Part shown: positions 36,251-46,554 of the stretch, piece by piece
Layout: each line of letters begins with the position of its first letter
Position numbering within the stretch: position 1 is the first letter of the stretch
DNA from: Paramyrothecium sp. XJ0827
Lineage: Eukaryota; Ascomycota; Sordariomycetes; Hypocreales; Stachybotryaceae
Assembly (NCBI GenBank): GCA_020881915.1
Contig: JAJFPB010000002.1
Span: 3,844,001-3,908,000, forward strand
Direction: 5' to 3'
DNA length: 64,000 bases
Made by a program: the position numbers and the translations under genes
Notes under the pieces: model-generated
Told to the model about the DNA's origin: nothing
The model's database searches: none
The model's input: the letters and a program-made list of their open reading frames with translations, nothing else

Positions 36251-38611
36251 ATGGTTCGCGAGTTGCCGTGGGCTGCCGAGGGGCCTACCAATAAACGCAG
36301 GAAACTCAACGCCACGCTATGCGCAGAATGCCGCACTCTCGACCTCGAAACGAGCCTGCAACAAGCCTTCGACTACTACCAGTCTGCCAGGGCCGGAATG
36401 ATCAATCGTCGGCCCGGGCTTGCCGGTGATCGCGACGGCGTCCAGTACTACGAAGACGCTTTCTTGGTCCACAGATTCCACGGCCGCGTATCGCAAGTGT
36501 CGGAGTGTCCCTTATGTCGGTTCTTCTGGGCTTTGCGGGCCAAAGCGGGATCGAACCAAAGCTACAAGCTTCTTGCCTTCTGTAGCAGTGAGAACGCATT
36601 GTTCTGCCTTTCAAGACTCAAGCAGGAGGCCGTGTGGGAGACGGTGGACCATGCCGTGTTTCTGGCCGTCGTCCCAGATACCGCACCAATACCACTCGAC
36701 GGCCATGAGGAACACTGGCTGGTGAGAGACGTCCCACATGTCGGGTCTATCCATCTGGTGGATTCAAGTGCACCCGAGAAGCCCGGTGTCCTACTACAAG
36801 CGCGTGAACTGGGTGAAAACCTCGACTTTTCTGTTCCTCGTGAATGGTACTCTTACTGCCAGGAAAACCATGAGGCCTGCCGCGACCGGATAGGCACGAA
36901 CGGTACCATCACCCATGGTTTCCGAGTCATAGACTGCACCAAAGATCCGCCCGTCGTACAGCCGCAACCCTGGGGCGTCAAATTCGCAGCCCTCAGCTAT
37001 GTTTGGGGAGACGGAGTTGCGGAAGAGTGGCCGAAGACCGTGCTTGATGCTGTGGCTGTGACCAAGGAAATGGGACTGCAGTATCTTTGGGTCGACCGTC
37101 TCTGCATTGACCAGTCGAATTCGTCAGAGAAGGATTACTTGATTCAGAGGATGGCAACCATATACGAAGGCGCCGAGCTCACGATCATTGGAGCTGCCGG
37201 ATCTGGAGCGGCGCATGGTCTGCCGGGCGTGCAATCAACCCCCCGTGAACCGCAACCGACCTACGAGCTGGCGACTGGCAGGAAACTTGTCTCGACGCTT
37301 CAGGATCCTCGCATCGAGATTGTCGACTCAGAATGGGCTACGCGCGGGTGGACGTACCAAGAAGGAGCCCTCTCCAACCGCCGACTCGTCTTCACCAACC
37401 ACCAAGTATACTGGGAATGCCTGTGCATGGCCACCTACGAGAGCATTATCTTGCCGCTAGACCTAGTTCATCTGAATTACGGTGTGCAAGACATATACAA
37501 AGATACGCGCATGGGTCACTTCATGGTGTCAGGCATCTTCCAAGCTGGTTCAGAAAGACGAGAGGCCGTCAACGGCAACGACGCGCTGTACATGCACAAA
37601 TGGGGTGCCGCGCTGGTGTATGGGTGGTGGAACCCGGTCAACGCCACGGTCGAGGACCATTTGCGGGAGCTGGATGAGCACATTCGCGCCTTCACAGCAA
37701 GGACACTGCGCTACGACCACGATTCTCTGAGTGCCTTTTTAGGGATTGCTCGGCAGCGACGGCCGAAGCCCGAGCTGATCGTGTTCCTCGGGCTTCCGAT
37801 GTGGGGAGGCCGCACCGCCGAGCGACGGCACGGCGCCCAAGTCACACTTGCTGTATCGGTTTGTTCCTGGTCGCATAGGAGCTGGCCGGGCAGCGGGCAC
37901 TTTGTGTCGGAAGACTGCCGTCGCAGGAGTCATCTCCCGTCGTGGACCTGGGCTGGGTGGAGAGGCACCGTTACCTGGCACGCACCGCCGACCGACATGC
38001 ACTACTTGCTTATGGACCAGCTGATCAACTCGAACGACCTGGGCCTGTTCTACGTCCCCGACACATATCTCGAAGACGGCCAAAGCTCGACGTCGCTACG
38101 GCTGTCGAGCGTACGTTCCGCCAGCGAGCTCGAGAACCCGTCCTTGCGAGTGCTCAAGATCAAGGATCCCATCATGTTGAGACACTTCTACCCGCAACCG
38201 ACCGAAAAGCACTGGGAATGGCGTGTCAAAGCAGGACCGGCGCACTCGGAATCCCGCGGCCACGGGAAAAGACAGGACTTTGACGAGCAGTGGTTCCGCC
38301 TGGAACGTCGCCTCGTGTCCATAGCCATCTCCGTCCCCATGACGATGAAGGAGTGGAGCGACAAGCACAGCGCGGGCGAGCTCGTCAGCGTCCTGATGTA
38401 CGCTGGCCGCGTTCCGGACACGCACACGCGCGCTCGGTTCCTCACGCTCCGGCGAGCTCCGTCGTCTTTGGCATCTGCGCCGCGCTGGGAACGGGTGGGC
38501 AGCCTACAACTGACGGTGCATAAAGGGGAGTTTGCTGTGTACAGGTCGCTCAAGGATTTCTTGGCCAGGCTTCCTGTGCAAGGGTATAGAGGGGAGATTT
38601 TGATCGAGTAG
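36251..38611 (+). CDS. HET-domain (heterokaryon incompatibility) protein, 786 aa
   Basis: HET-domain proteins trigger programmed cell death after fusion of genetically different hyphae, and some are thought to act as innate immune sensors. The gene is a single exon with ATG at 36251. Near the N-terminus lies a Cys pair (LCAEC) and a second one (CPLCRFF), probably a zinc-binding head. The HET domain spans about residues 245-400 with its three blocks: FAALSYVWGDG, YLWVDRLCIDQSN with the following MATIYEGAELTIIGAAG, and ATRGWTYQEGALSNRRLVF. The C-terminal 380 residues show no recognised domain. Length and intact frame point to a working gene. It lies next to a CorA-like gene and upstream of a PD-(D/E)XK-like gene, in a block that also holds a broken HET gene. 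Confidence 0.92.
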   Translation: MVRELPWAAEGPTNKRRKLNATLCAECRTLDLETSLQQAFDYYQSARAGMINRRPGLAGDRDGVQYYEDAFLVHRFHGRVSQVSECPLCRFFWALRAKAGSNQSYKLLAFCSSENALFCLSRLKQEAVWETVDHAVFLAVVPDTAPIPLDGHEEHWLVRDVPHVGSIHLVDSSAPEKPGVLLQARELGENLDFSVPREWYSYCQENHEACRDRIGTNGTITHGFRVIDCTKDPPVVQPQPWGVKFAALSYVWGDGVAEEWPKTVLDAVAVTKEMGLQYLWVDRLCIDQSNSSEKDYLIQRMATIYEGAELTIIGAAGSGAAHGLPGVQSTPREPQPTYELATGRKLVSTLQDPRIEIVDSEWATRGWTYQEGALSNRRLVFTNHQVYWECLCMATYESIILPLDLVHLNYGVQDIYKDTRMGHFMVSGIFQAGSERREAVNGNDALYMHKWGAALVYGWWNPVNATVEDHLRELDEHIRAFTARTLRYDHDSLSAFLGIARQRRPKPELIVFLGLPMWGGRTAERRHGAQVTLAVSVCSWSHRSWPGSGHFVSEDCRRRSHLPSWTWAGWRGTVTWHAPPTDMHYLLMDQLINSNDLGLFYVPDTYLEDGQSSTSLRLSSVRSASELENPSLRVLKIKDPIMLRHFYPQPTEKHWEWRVKAGPAHSESRGHGKRQDFDEQWFRLERRLVSIAISVPMTMKEWSDKHSAGELVSVLMYAGRVPDTHTRARFLTLRRAPSSLASAPRWERVGSLQLTVHKGEFAVYRSLKDFLARLPVQGYRGEILIE

Positions 38612-38708
38612 CTCAGACTATTAAAGATCTATTAAGTTTCAAGATATAAATTCAAGTACTGTAACTATTTTTTATTCTCTTACTATTCTCTTATTATTAT
38701 CTTACTAT

Positions 38709-38752
38709 CCTTTGATACTCCTTTGATACTCCTTTGATACTCCTTTGATATT
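38709..38752 (+). repeat. Tandem 11-mer repeat, four copies
   Basis: CCTTTGATACT is repeated three times exactly and a fourth time with one change, within a pyrimidine-rich, low-complexity spacer (38640-38800) downstream of the HET gene. Confidence 0.85.
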
Positions 38753-38833
38753 CCTTCTTTTATTCTTCTTTCAAAGAAAAGCCAGTCTACAAGTGCATGG
38801 CCTAGTGTGCTTAGCCTCGTCGTTAATCCTATA

Positions 38834-40370
38834 TTACATCTTTCTCCTCTTCAAGGATATAGGAGGGTACACATCACCGGGGTCGGCCTGACTCTCCCCC
38901 TCCACCTCCTCCCCCACCAGTGACGATGCAGGAGTCGTCCTAGGCGGCAGCATAGTATCAATGCCTTCAGGGCTGCCGGCCTCGTTGAGGTGTAAGGGGC
39001 TCCACTGGTCGATGAGGGAGCGGATTCTTTCGAGGTGTTTTGGCATCCACTCATCATACACATTTTTGGTAAACCGATACGCTGTCCATCTGTCCCGGCC
39101 GCCGGGATCGGTGAAGCAAAACTGGCGGATGGTATGACGATAGACGTTGATCTCCTCATCGTCTATGATGGCGTAGTGGGCGAACATCTCGACGCTATCG
39201 TTATTATGCGAGATCGAAAATGCGAGAATCTCCGAGTTCAGTTCGTCCGCGCGGCCTGCGAGCTCAAAGAGGCGGACAACGGCTCGCACGGCAATGCCCG
39301 TACTGTGAGCGTTCTGACGATTGGCAACTTCGAGTGCCTCGTTGGAGCACTTGACCTCGCAAGTCAAGAAAGGGAATATCATGGAGTGGGTCGCCATGAA
39401 AAGGGATGGAGCACACACTGCATAATCGCCAATAAACGGCGCTAGTTTTGCAATCTGACCAGGAGTAAAGGCGTCCAGTTTGAACCCAACAGCGTAATCG
39501 GGCTGTGGCTGGGGCCCTGTTATAGGCATTGAACTTCTCCAACACTCGTTGACGGTTGTCATTAGCACTCTCAGGTGTCGGTTCTCCTCATATAGAGCAA
39601 GTGTCTGCGCAGATGGAACAAGAAGCCTTGTGATGTCTTGAATGACCATGGCCTTGTTTCTGCTGGACACTTGTCTACAAGCTTTCTCAAAAACAGGCTC
39701 GTCGAAGATGGTGTTCTTCGGGGCCACCTGCGGTAAGTCAAGGAGGTCTTGACAGGTCGTTTTGCTGCTATCGGCACCTAGACTCGAAGGGCGCATATGG
39801 ACACCGAACGTCTTCAGCCTTAGATAGTAGTTAGGGTCTTTGTATGGCAAGGCCTTGCTTTCTTGGGAAACCTCATTGGTCGCTTCCAACACCGCTGAGA
39901 TCCCCGACTGGCGCGTAGAGGTGGATGCAATATGTTTGCGCGCGTACATGGACCGCTCCAAGTCAGGTATAAAGAGGTATTCCGGCCAGCGCTTCATCTT
40001 GGCCCAGAACTCGACTGGATTCCTAGTGTCAACGTCGTCCCTGACACTTCGAGCCGGACTGGAACAGTCAGGGACAGAACGGATCGAACTTGGTTTGGGC
40101 GGTTGTGCGGGCCTTTTGCCGGGGCTGGTTGTCTTTTTGACGCCTCGGCGCTGTTTCGGTGCTCTGGGACGAGGTGGCTCTCGTGCTTTCGTCTCTGGAA
40201 GGCGCCGTTTGCGCGTCGAGAGCTTTTTAACTGTGCATCGTCAGTATTCAGCGATGTGTGCGACGCACCGGCACCGTACCTTGGTCCTCCGGGGTGGTGG
40301 TTGGTTCCGCGGCTCTACTGGCTGGCTCAGCTGCCGCTTTAGCCTTTGATTGAGCTCTAGTTTGGGCCAT
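38834..40370 (-). CDS. Unknown protein with PD-(D/E)XK nuclease-like core
   Basis: The model has exon 1 40280-40370 and exon 2 38834-40230 (495 aa). The 49-nt intron has GTACGG and CACAG, with phase kept. The first 100 residues are disordered and rich in Pro, Lys, Arg and Ser, with basic clusters (KKLSTRKRRLP and APKQRRGVKK) that could act as nuclear signals. The C-terminal domain resembles fungal DUF7924-type proteins. It holds an order of motifs expected of a restriction-endonuclease-like fold: D275 (QPDYAVGFKLDAF), then a hydrophobic strand with E322-x-K324 (IFPFLTCEVKCS) and Q336 (VANRQNAHS). A KRRKM tail ends the protein. Nuclease activity is inference. Such genes are lineage-specific, often duplicated and found in variable regions. 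Confidence 0.68.
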
Positions 40371-41348
40371 CGCGTTGGAAAATCGGAGGAGAGTGACGTG
40401 AGTCCTGTTTGCTGCGGAGACTTAGGGGACACTCAAGCTGGTGGTGGTGAGGAAGCGAACGGCAAAGGATCATGCCGCGACACAAGAGTTGATGGTGATC
40501 CGGGTAGGCGCGCAAGATAAGGAGAATACACCCATGGCCCAAGCGCGGCTTCTTCTTCTTTGTGTGTCCACCCGTCCACCAGCATGTATCCAGGCATCAT
40601 CGTGTGATATCGTGAACCACCGGGGATGCCGAAATTAGGACAAAGGTGATGCCTGAAGTGAAATGTGCTTTGTCCTGGCCCGGCTGGCGGCGCTGTACTT
40701 GGTCTACATGGTCCAGAAAACAAACAAAGAAAAGGTGCTGCAAACCATTCATAAACCATCTGTGCGGAAAATGCCAAACAAGCACGGTGACCAATGGCGG
40801 TTCTTATTGCGGCAGTCGATGCTGGTTCATTATGATACTGTATCCTCTTTCTGTTGAAAGACCCTTTTGATTGATGGCTTTCAAGAGGCTCGTCCATCGT
40901 ACTGCAGTCATTTCTTGTTCATCTGGTGTAGGGGAGGACATGGCCGCCGCCCTCCCGTCATGTCCGTGTCCTTCTTCATAAAAGCGAATGCGTCCAGTAA
41001 GAGAAACAAGAGATGTAGTTGTCAGAAAGGAACAGCATGCACAGCAGGTCACGTCCACGTGATCATGTACTCTGCTCGATCGCGGCCCGGAGGTAATGAC
41101 CAGGTGCGAATCGCTTTTAACATGGTACCCGGTGCCAATCGCACCACCAACCTCTTATCCCCGGCATGCGACAACATGAACATGATGATGGTGGCTCTCA
41201 GCTTTCCATAAATCCGGCACCGCCTATCATTCATAGAAGTTGTATATAAAGCAAGGAATCAAAGGCTCTCATCATGGTCTCAGACACTTCGCTCACTTAC
41301 ATTACTATACTCTCATAATAACATTTCATAACATCATTACCAACTACA
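40371..41348. other. Divergent intergenic region
   Basis: This spacer lies between the PD-(D/E)XK-like gene (minus) and the SDR gene (plus). No coding frame is supported. It ends with the TATA element and a pyrimidine/A-rich leader before the SDR ATG. Confidence 0.5.
41243..41250 (+). promoter_or_regulatory. TATA box of the SDR gene
   Basis: TATATAAA lies 99 bp upstream of the SDR start codon and is followed by a CT/A-rich leader, a typical arrangement of fungal core promoters. Confidence 0.55.
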
Positions 41349-42260
41349 ATGGAAAAGTTGCTGGAAACATTACCTGCCTACACGGGGGACGCCTTCACAA
41401 AGACAGTCCTTCACAAAGTTCCCGAGGCGCGCAAACCTGAGGCGCTGCGTCTCCCATCGCCGTTCGTCGCAGTTATCACCGGCGCCAGCCGCGGCATTGG
41501 CAAGGCGACTGCTGAGTCGTTCGCCAGGGCGGGCGCCACCGGCCTGATCTTGACATCGCGCACTGTTTCTTCTCTGGAGGAGACGAAGAGAAGCTGCCTT
41601 GCGGTTGCTGCGTCGCCTGGCCTCAAGATTTCGTTGGTCCAGTTTGACTCGGGCAACGAGGAGCACACCATCAACCTCAGAGACACTGTTGTCAGCGAGC
41701 ATGGCCGGCTTGATCTGCTCCTGAACAATGCCGGGTTTGTCTCCACCGACGCGTCCGCCTGGGGCAAGATTGGCGACGTGCGCAGCGACCAGTTTCGGAT
41801 CACAATGGAGGGCAACTATTTTGGACGGTTCCTGACCATGAAACACCTGATACCCATCCTCTTGAGCACTTCCAACGGGTTCAAGGGAGTCATTAATGTG
41901 ACCAGCATCTGCTCGCATTTCGTGGACCGAGCCGCTGCCAGCTTCAACATCTCGGAGCTCGCATCCAATCGGTTGACCGAAATTGCTGCTGGCCAGTACG
42001 CAGACGAAGGGCTTGTGTTTTACTCGGTCCATCCCGGCACGGTGGCAACGACCCTTGTTCCGGGCATGCCAGCCGATGTCCTGTCCGTTGCTCCGGATGA
42101 GCCTGGCTTGTGCGGCTCGTTCTGCCTCTGGCTGGTCAAGAAACGCCATGAATGGTTGAGTGGTAGATATCTGAGCTCCAACTGGGACGAGGAAGAGTTG
42201 GAGAGTAAGAAGGAGGAGATTGTTGGCAAGGATCTTCTCAAGGCTAGAATGAGCGTTTGA
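41349..42260 (+). CDS. Short-chain dehydrogenase-like protein with altered catalytic residues
   Basis: A single exon of 303 aa. The classical SDR fold is clear: TGASRGIG at 44-51 for NAD(P) binding, NNAG at 126-129, the serine block VTSICS around 184-189, and the post-active-site HPGTVATTL. The active-site YxxxK is not preserved. The aligned segment reads SFNISELASNRLTE, placing Phe199 where Tyr is expected and Glu203 where Lys is expected. The fold and nucleotide site look intact, so this is probably a pseudoenzyme or an enzyme using different chemistry. A TATA box upstream and an unbroken frame suggest it is expressed. No targeting signal is seen. The gene lies between a nuclease-like gene and a broken HET gene, and the substrate cannot be inferred. 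Confidence 0.85.
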   Translation: MEKLLETLPAYTGDAFTKTVLHKVPEARKPEALRLPSPFVAVITGASRGIGKATAESFARAGATGLILTSRTVSSLEETKRSCLAVAASPGLKISLVQFDSGNEEHTINLRDTVVSEHGRLDLLLNNAGFVSTDASAWGKIGDVRSDQFRITMEGNYFGRFLTMKHLIPILLSTSNGFKGVINVTSICSHFVDRAAASFNISELASNRLTEIAAGQYADEGLVFYSVHPGTVATTLVPGMPADVLSVAPDEPGLCGSFCLWLVKKRHEWLSGRYLSSNWDEEELESKKEEIVGKDLLKARMSV

Positions 42261-42736
42261 TCTCAAATGATAGTTGACATCCTATCCACCCAAAGTCTCG
42301 CTGCAGTCCGGATAGTTCTTCCTAAATTCAATATATTGATTCTCCTTTGATTTCTGGACTATGTGCCTTGAGTACTCTGGGCTCAGCGCATAAGTTAGCC
42401 ACCGCAAAATATCTCATTTAATGTATCCGTCCCCAAAGAAATTCCTGAATCCAGGCTACCTAGCCCTACATGTGCTTTTCAAAGTATGCAGAGATAGACT
42501 TCAGAAGCTAGTAGCAGAGCTATCGGGGTTGGGCATAACTAGGAAATGCTACTGCTATTGAAGCTTCCTAAGGGACTGAGTAATAGGTTGGGGCTAAAGC
42601 TAGAACAGAAGATATGATTGACAGTTGCAACATGCTAGTAAGGCCTGAAACCGAAGGTCGCCGCAATGGAAACGATTGGAATGCCTGAGTGGCTTCCTGT
42701 CTTGAAATTATTCAACAAAGAGCACAAGCGAAGCAC
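42261..42736. other. Intergenic, AT-rich
   Basis: No gene is seen between the SDR gene (plus) and the 3' end of the broken HET gene (minus). Confidence 0.5.
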
Positions 42737-44807
42737 TCAAATGATTCGGATAGTCTGGGTGGTCGCCGAGACTGCTTCATGCGTCGGGTCCACGAAAACA
42801 AACCCCATGCCAACGCGTCGAAAAGTATCCTTAGGGGTCCTTGCTGGCGCTAAGATCAAGACTTGGTGTATCGTCTGCTCATATTTAGGTCATAAGACTG
42901 ATCACGGGATCGCTTCTCGCTTACCTTGTCCCAGAGAGGTCTGGGTACTGATGCTCTGTCAAAGAAACTCTCAAAGCGTTTTTCCCACTTCGAAGAGCCC
43001 ATAAAAAGAAGATCTGCCGTTCTAAGATCACCACCGTCAGACACGGCTATTCCAGTGATTGCCGATGGTATTTGTGCGCTTTTTATAAAATGAACTGGTC
43101 CACGCCTGTAACGATTGACCATAGATAACAGCGCATGATGCGGAGATTCCGTTTCTTCGTTGATTTCGTCCTCTTCAACTGGGTAAGACGTGAATTGCGC
43201 GATCAAGCCTGTAGCCCTTAAAGTCCTAGAATCTTCGATAGAAATGATGGCTGTTTCAGCGTAACAACGCCTGGATAATCGCACTTGCCAGAAGAGTTTC
43301 GCGCCTTCCCGTGAGGCCCAAGACCACGAAGGCGCATTCACAAGGTTTTTTTGTTCTTCTACCTGCTCCTCCAGCATCCAGAAAAGGTATATAGAAATTG
43401 ACTTTTCGAAAACACCTTGGCTATAATTGTCACCTGTTGCGTTTTGGTGCGCCTTTGCTAATCCTTCTAGCGCAATTAGCCGGTCAGACTCATACGTAAG
43501 ACTGCGTCTAGAGAATGCTTGTAGGATTGAGCACCAGTCAGGATCCTGCTCCATATCGAATTTGTATCGTTCTCCCTGCTCTAGTTCTTTGCACTTGAAT
43601 GATATACCAGCTGGCATGAAATGCAAAGTTCTGCGAGCCAAATACCACTCTTGAAGAGCCCATCCCCGACGCGCCAGCGGGCCAAATGCTGGAGACTCGC
43701 CTTCGGGGGAACGCATCGAAAGGTGGAACCATCTATCCCTTTTTGTCCGACGTCCCAGCGGACCAAATGCTAGAGACTCGCCTTGGGGAAACGCATCGAA
43801 AGGTGGATCGATCCGACCCTTTTTCCCCGACTGAAATAGAATGGAAGATCTACTACAGTCGATCGACGTCGGTTTGAGAAGCAACCTTCATCTGGGTGTG
43901 CGGCTCCAGAGGCTGCGATTACCAAGTAAGCATTTTGATAGACCTCAGCCATTCGGGCAGACTCTACACGCCAGTCCGCATTATCATCTTGTATGATACA
44001 AAGGCTATCAATCCAGAGATAGCGAATGCCAACTTCGCGGGTGACGAGAATAGCATCCTGGAAGGTTTTCGGCATCTCACTAAGTCCGATACCCCGTAGA
44101 TGTTGAGCGATATTGTCTTTGTTTGTAACCATGTGATGCGAGTTCGGTGCACCCCAACAATAGCTGAGGGCGCAGAATTGACCAGGTTGTCGCCCAGTCT
44201 CAACGAGGGCAATGTGAGCGTCATCTTTGCCTCCAACATCGAGAACACGCGTTGGGAGTTTCGGTTGCACATCCATATCCATTATCATGCCTGGAGCGGT
44301 TTCATTGCACTCTCCGTGTTGATGGCGGCATGTATCGATCCAAGACTTGATGAGCACGAAAGCGTCAGAACAGTGGTCGCTTGGTAAGGCCGGTCTGGTA
44401 CAGACTACCTCCGCAAGGCTAGCAGGAGAATCTAAGTGGCATGTTAGGATCAGCAGGTGCCATGCAAGGATGAGATGTCTGTTACCCGGGGTGGTCCACA
44501 CATTAAATTCGATGTTCGTCCAGCCTTGCGTCCATATGGAAAATCCAACGATGCTTATCGAAAAATCATAATCAAATCCCAAAGCAGAATAGTAAATGGA
44601 TTTTACCGGAGGATATGGTATTGCGTAGTCGATCATGTTTTCAAGCATATAGTCGGAAATCATTTTGCAGAGGCGGCAGGTTCGTGACCTCCTTCGTAGC
44701 CTCGCGCCATTCCAAAAATTTCCTAGGCGGCTCACATTTTGTGACCATTGCGAAATCATAAGAGCGAAGTTGTCGCATTCATTGCACAGGCCCTTTGAAG
44801 AAGCCAT
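42737..44807 (-). pseudogene. HET-domain gene broken by tandem duplication and 1-nt deletion
   Basis: From ATG 44805-44807 the frame encodes a HET protein: a Cys-rich head (LCNECDNF and CRLCKMI), then FCALSYCWGAP, YLWIDSLCIIQDD with MAEVYQNAYLVIAASG, and a stop near 43770. The text continues in another frame with RGWALQEWYLARRTLHF, PSWSWASREG and, after a 95-nt intron (42830-42924, GTAAGC/AAG), DTFRRVGMGFVFVDPTHEAV to a stop at 42737-42739. The frame change falls exactly inside an 81-bp tandem duplication (43675-43835), where one copy lacks a base. Without that loss the duplication would be in frame (27 codons). The gene is therefore probably inactive, or yields only the front HET half of about 345 residues. 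Confidence 0.7.
43675..43835. repeat. Tandem duplication, 81 bp + 80 bp, within a HET gene
   Basis: Copy A spans 43675-43755 and copy B 43756-43835. They share long identical tracts, such as CCAAATGCT...GAGACTCGCCTT and ACGCATCGAAAGGTGGA. Copy B lacks one base in the GGGG run that follows CGCCTT, which shifts the frame of the host gene. Confidence 0.85.
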
Positions 44808-45401
44808 TTCGTTGCCTGGTGAAAGTTTACGGAGTCTGCGACTACAGGTCGAGGTCGAGATTGGCACTTGCGCTTCAGCCTCGTTGATGGCTGCCTAAAT
44901 GTGACCCAACAAGCACGTGTCTCTCCCATTGGCAGCATGTCCTACGGTGGTTGCACTACACTCTCGATCATCTCCAATTGCCATTTCTGCCATGTGAGCA
45001 CGAGAAGAGTCGTCTAATCTGTGTTGACATAAACTCAATTCATAACTTCCGGACTCTCAGGGCAGCTTGGATATGAATGTCCGCGTTGAAGACCAAGATG
45101 TCAATTTAACAAATGCTTCATTGAACACCTCTTGCGGGTCGTGGAAAATCTTAACAATTTTTGGCTCGTTCAATTGCGAGTTCCTACAGAACATCACTAA
45201 ACCCAAGTTCTCATGGTCAATATCCTAGGTGTCAATAATTATAGTCAGACAAGCAACCCGTCGCGTACCCCTGTCGACCTACCCTGCACCGGACATGCTA
45301 AGCCTCGGCCGAGGTACGGACGTCATCCCAGCATTCCACATTCGACATAAACCTCACCACAGCTGGAACAGACGCTGCGTCCGCAGAACGCCTCAATTGC
45401 A
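44808..45401. other. Divergent intergenic region
   Basis: No coding frame is supported. It separates the accessory block (broken HET gene, minus) from the conserved block beginning with the AhpD-like gene (plus). Confidence 0.5.
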
Positions 45402-46423
45402 ATGCCGGGGCCTCGCCTCACCGCGACCGTCAAGGGCCTCATCACCGCGTCGCACGCGCGCCCGCACCCCCGGCCCGTCCTGCCGCACATCCCCAGCGTC
45501 TACCGCGCCATCGCCCGCGATGCCGCCGCCCAGGACCTCGGCTTCCGACCGTGGGTGACCATCTCAGTAAGCCGCCCGCTGACCCACGGGCACCGCGCGT
45601 CCCCGGAAAAGCCCCAAGTCTTACGTGCTAGGCTGCCGTGACCTTCACCCTGAACTCGCCCGAGTCCGTCTTCGAGCTGTACAAGGTCGCCACGTCGGAG
45701 CCCGGCGGCGAGGACGAGGTGTACGTCGCCGAGCTCATCCGCGAGGTCGGGCTGAAGTGCATCAGCTTCAACGGCATACCCCGCACCATCAACGGCCTCA
45801 ATGCCTTCCGCGCGAGCCTGCCCGAGCACGTCGTCGAGGGGCTCCGGAAGACGGAGGAGCGCGAGGTGCGGCCGCACAACGCCTGGCCCATATGGAAGCA
45901 GGGGCTGGCGCTGTGGCGGTCCGTGTACCAGCCCCTGGACAACAAGCTGTTGAAGAGGCTCAGGAGCGCGCACCCAGACTTGGCGACGTACATTGTCGGG
46001 AGCCATTACGGCGCACTGCTGGTAGACCCGCCCCAGCGCGAGAGCGGCGTGGCCACGGGCCGGCTTCTGACGTCTTTGATCGCCGTCTCGTGCCTGCGCG
46101 CGCAGACCGGTGTTGCGCCGCAGGTGCTGTCGCACATTTACGGGCTGCGCAAGGCCAGGGACGAGCTCCTCGGCGACGGCACGCAAGCCCAGGACACAAG
46201 CTCCACACATATACCAGGCGACACGCAGCACGTAGACGGACAAACCCCCAAAGAAACGTCGCAGGTGGTCTCCCTGCCTCCGCACCCAGAGGACGTGCAC
46301 ACAGCCGACTTCCTCACGTCCAACGAGGGAGTCGTCTGGGTCCTCCACACCATCGACCTACTCATGGCCGGTTTTGAGGGCAAAATCACTGACCCTGAGG
46401 CACAGATAAAATCTAGATTATAG
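45402..46423 (+). CDS. AhpD/carboxymuconolactone-decarboxylase-like protein, 318 aa
   Basis: The exons are 45402-45566 and 45632-46423; the 65-nt intron has GTAAGC and CTAG, phase 0. The all-helical body resembles the AhpD/CMD fold, with the family-type helix EVYVAELIREVGLKCISFNG followed by IPRTINGLNAFR. Bacterial AhpD uses a CxxC redox pair; here only one Cys remains in that helix (KCISFN), so peroxidase chemistry is doubtful. A second similar helix pair (ATYIVGSHYGALLVDP, then LTSLIAVSCLRAQTGVAPQV) suggests two domain copies. Ascomycetes have conserved uncharacterised proteins of this kind, often predicted mitochondrial. The tail is acidic and less conserved. It converges on the SCOT gene with 131 bp between stop codons. 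Confidence 0.6.
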
Positions 46424-46554
46424 CATTCGAGCGTGATTCCAATTAGTCTATATGCCCGCTGAGGGCTCACCCAATGTAAAGTCCTCTATCCATGACCCAG
46501 TCTAAACCGAACAAGTAAGCAATACATCTGATGTACAATTCGTCGGCCGGTTGA

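Noticed and set aside
41370..42266. Minus-strand open frame of 298 codons opposite the SDR gene
   Set aside because: The SDR motifs on the plus strand are decisive; the antisense frame shows no family features.
45500..46348. Minus-strand open frame of 282 codons
   Set aside because: Shadow of the AhpD-like gene, whose splice-consistent plus-strand model and motifs are better.
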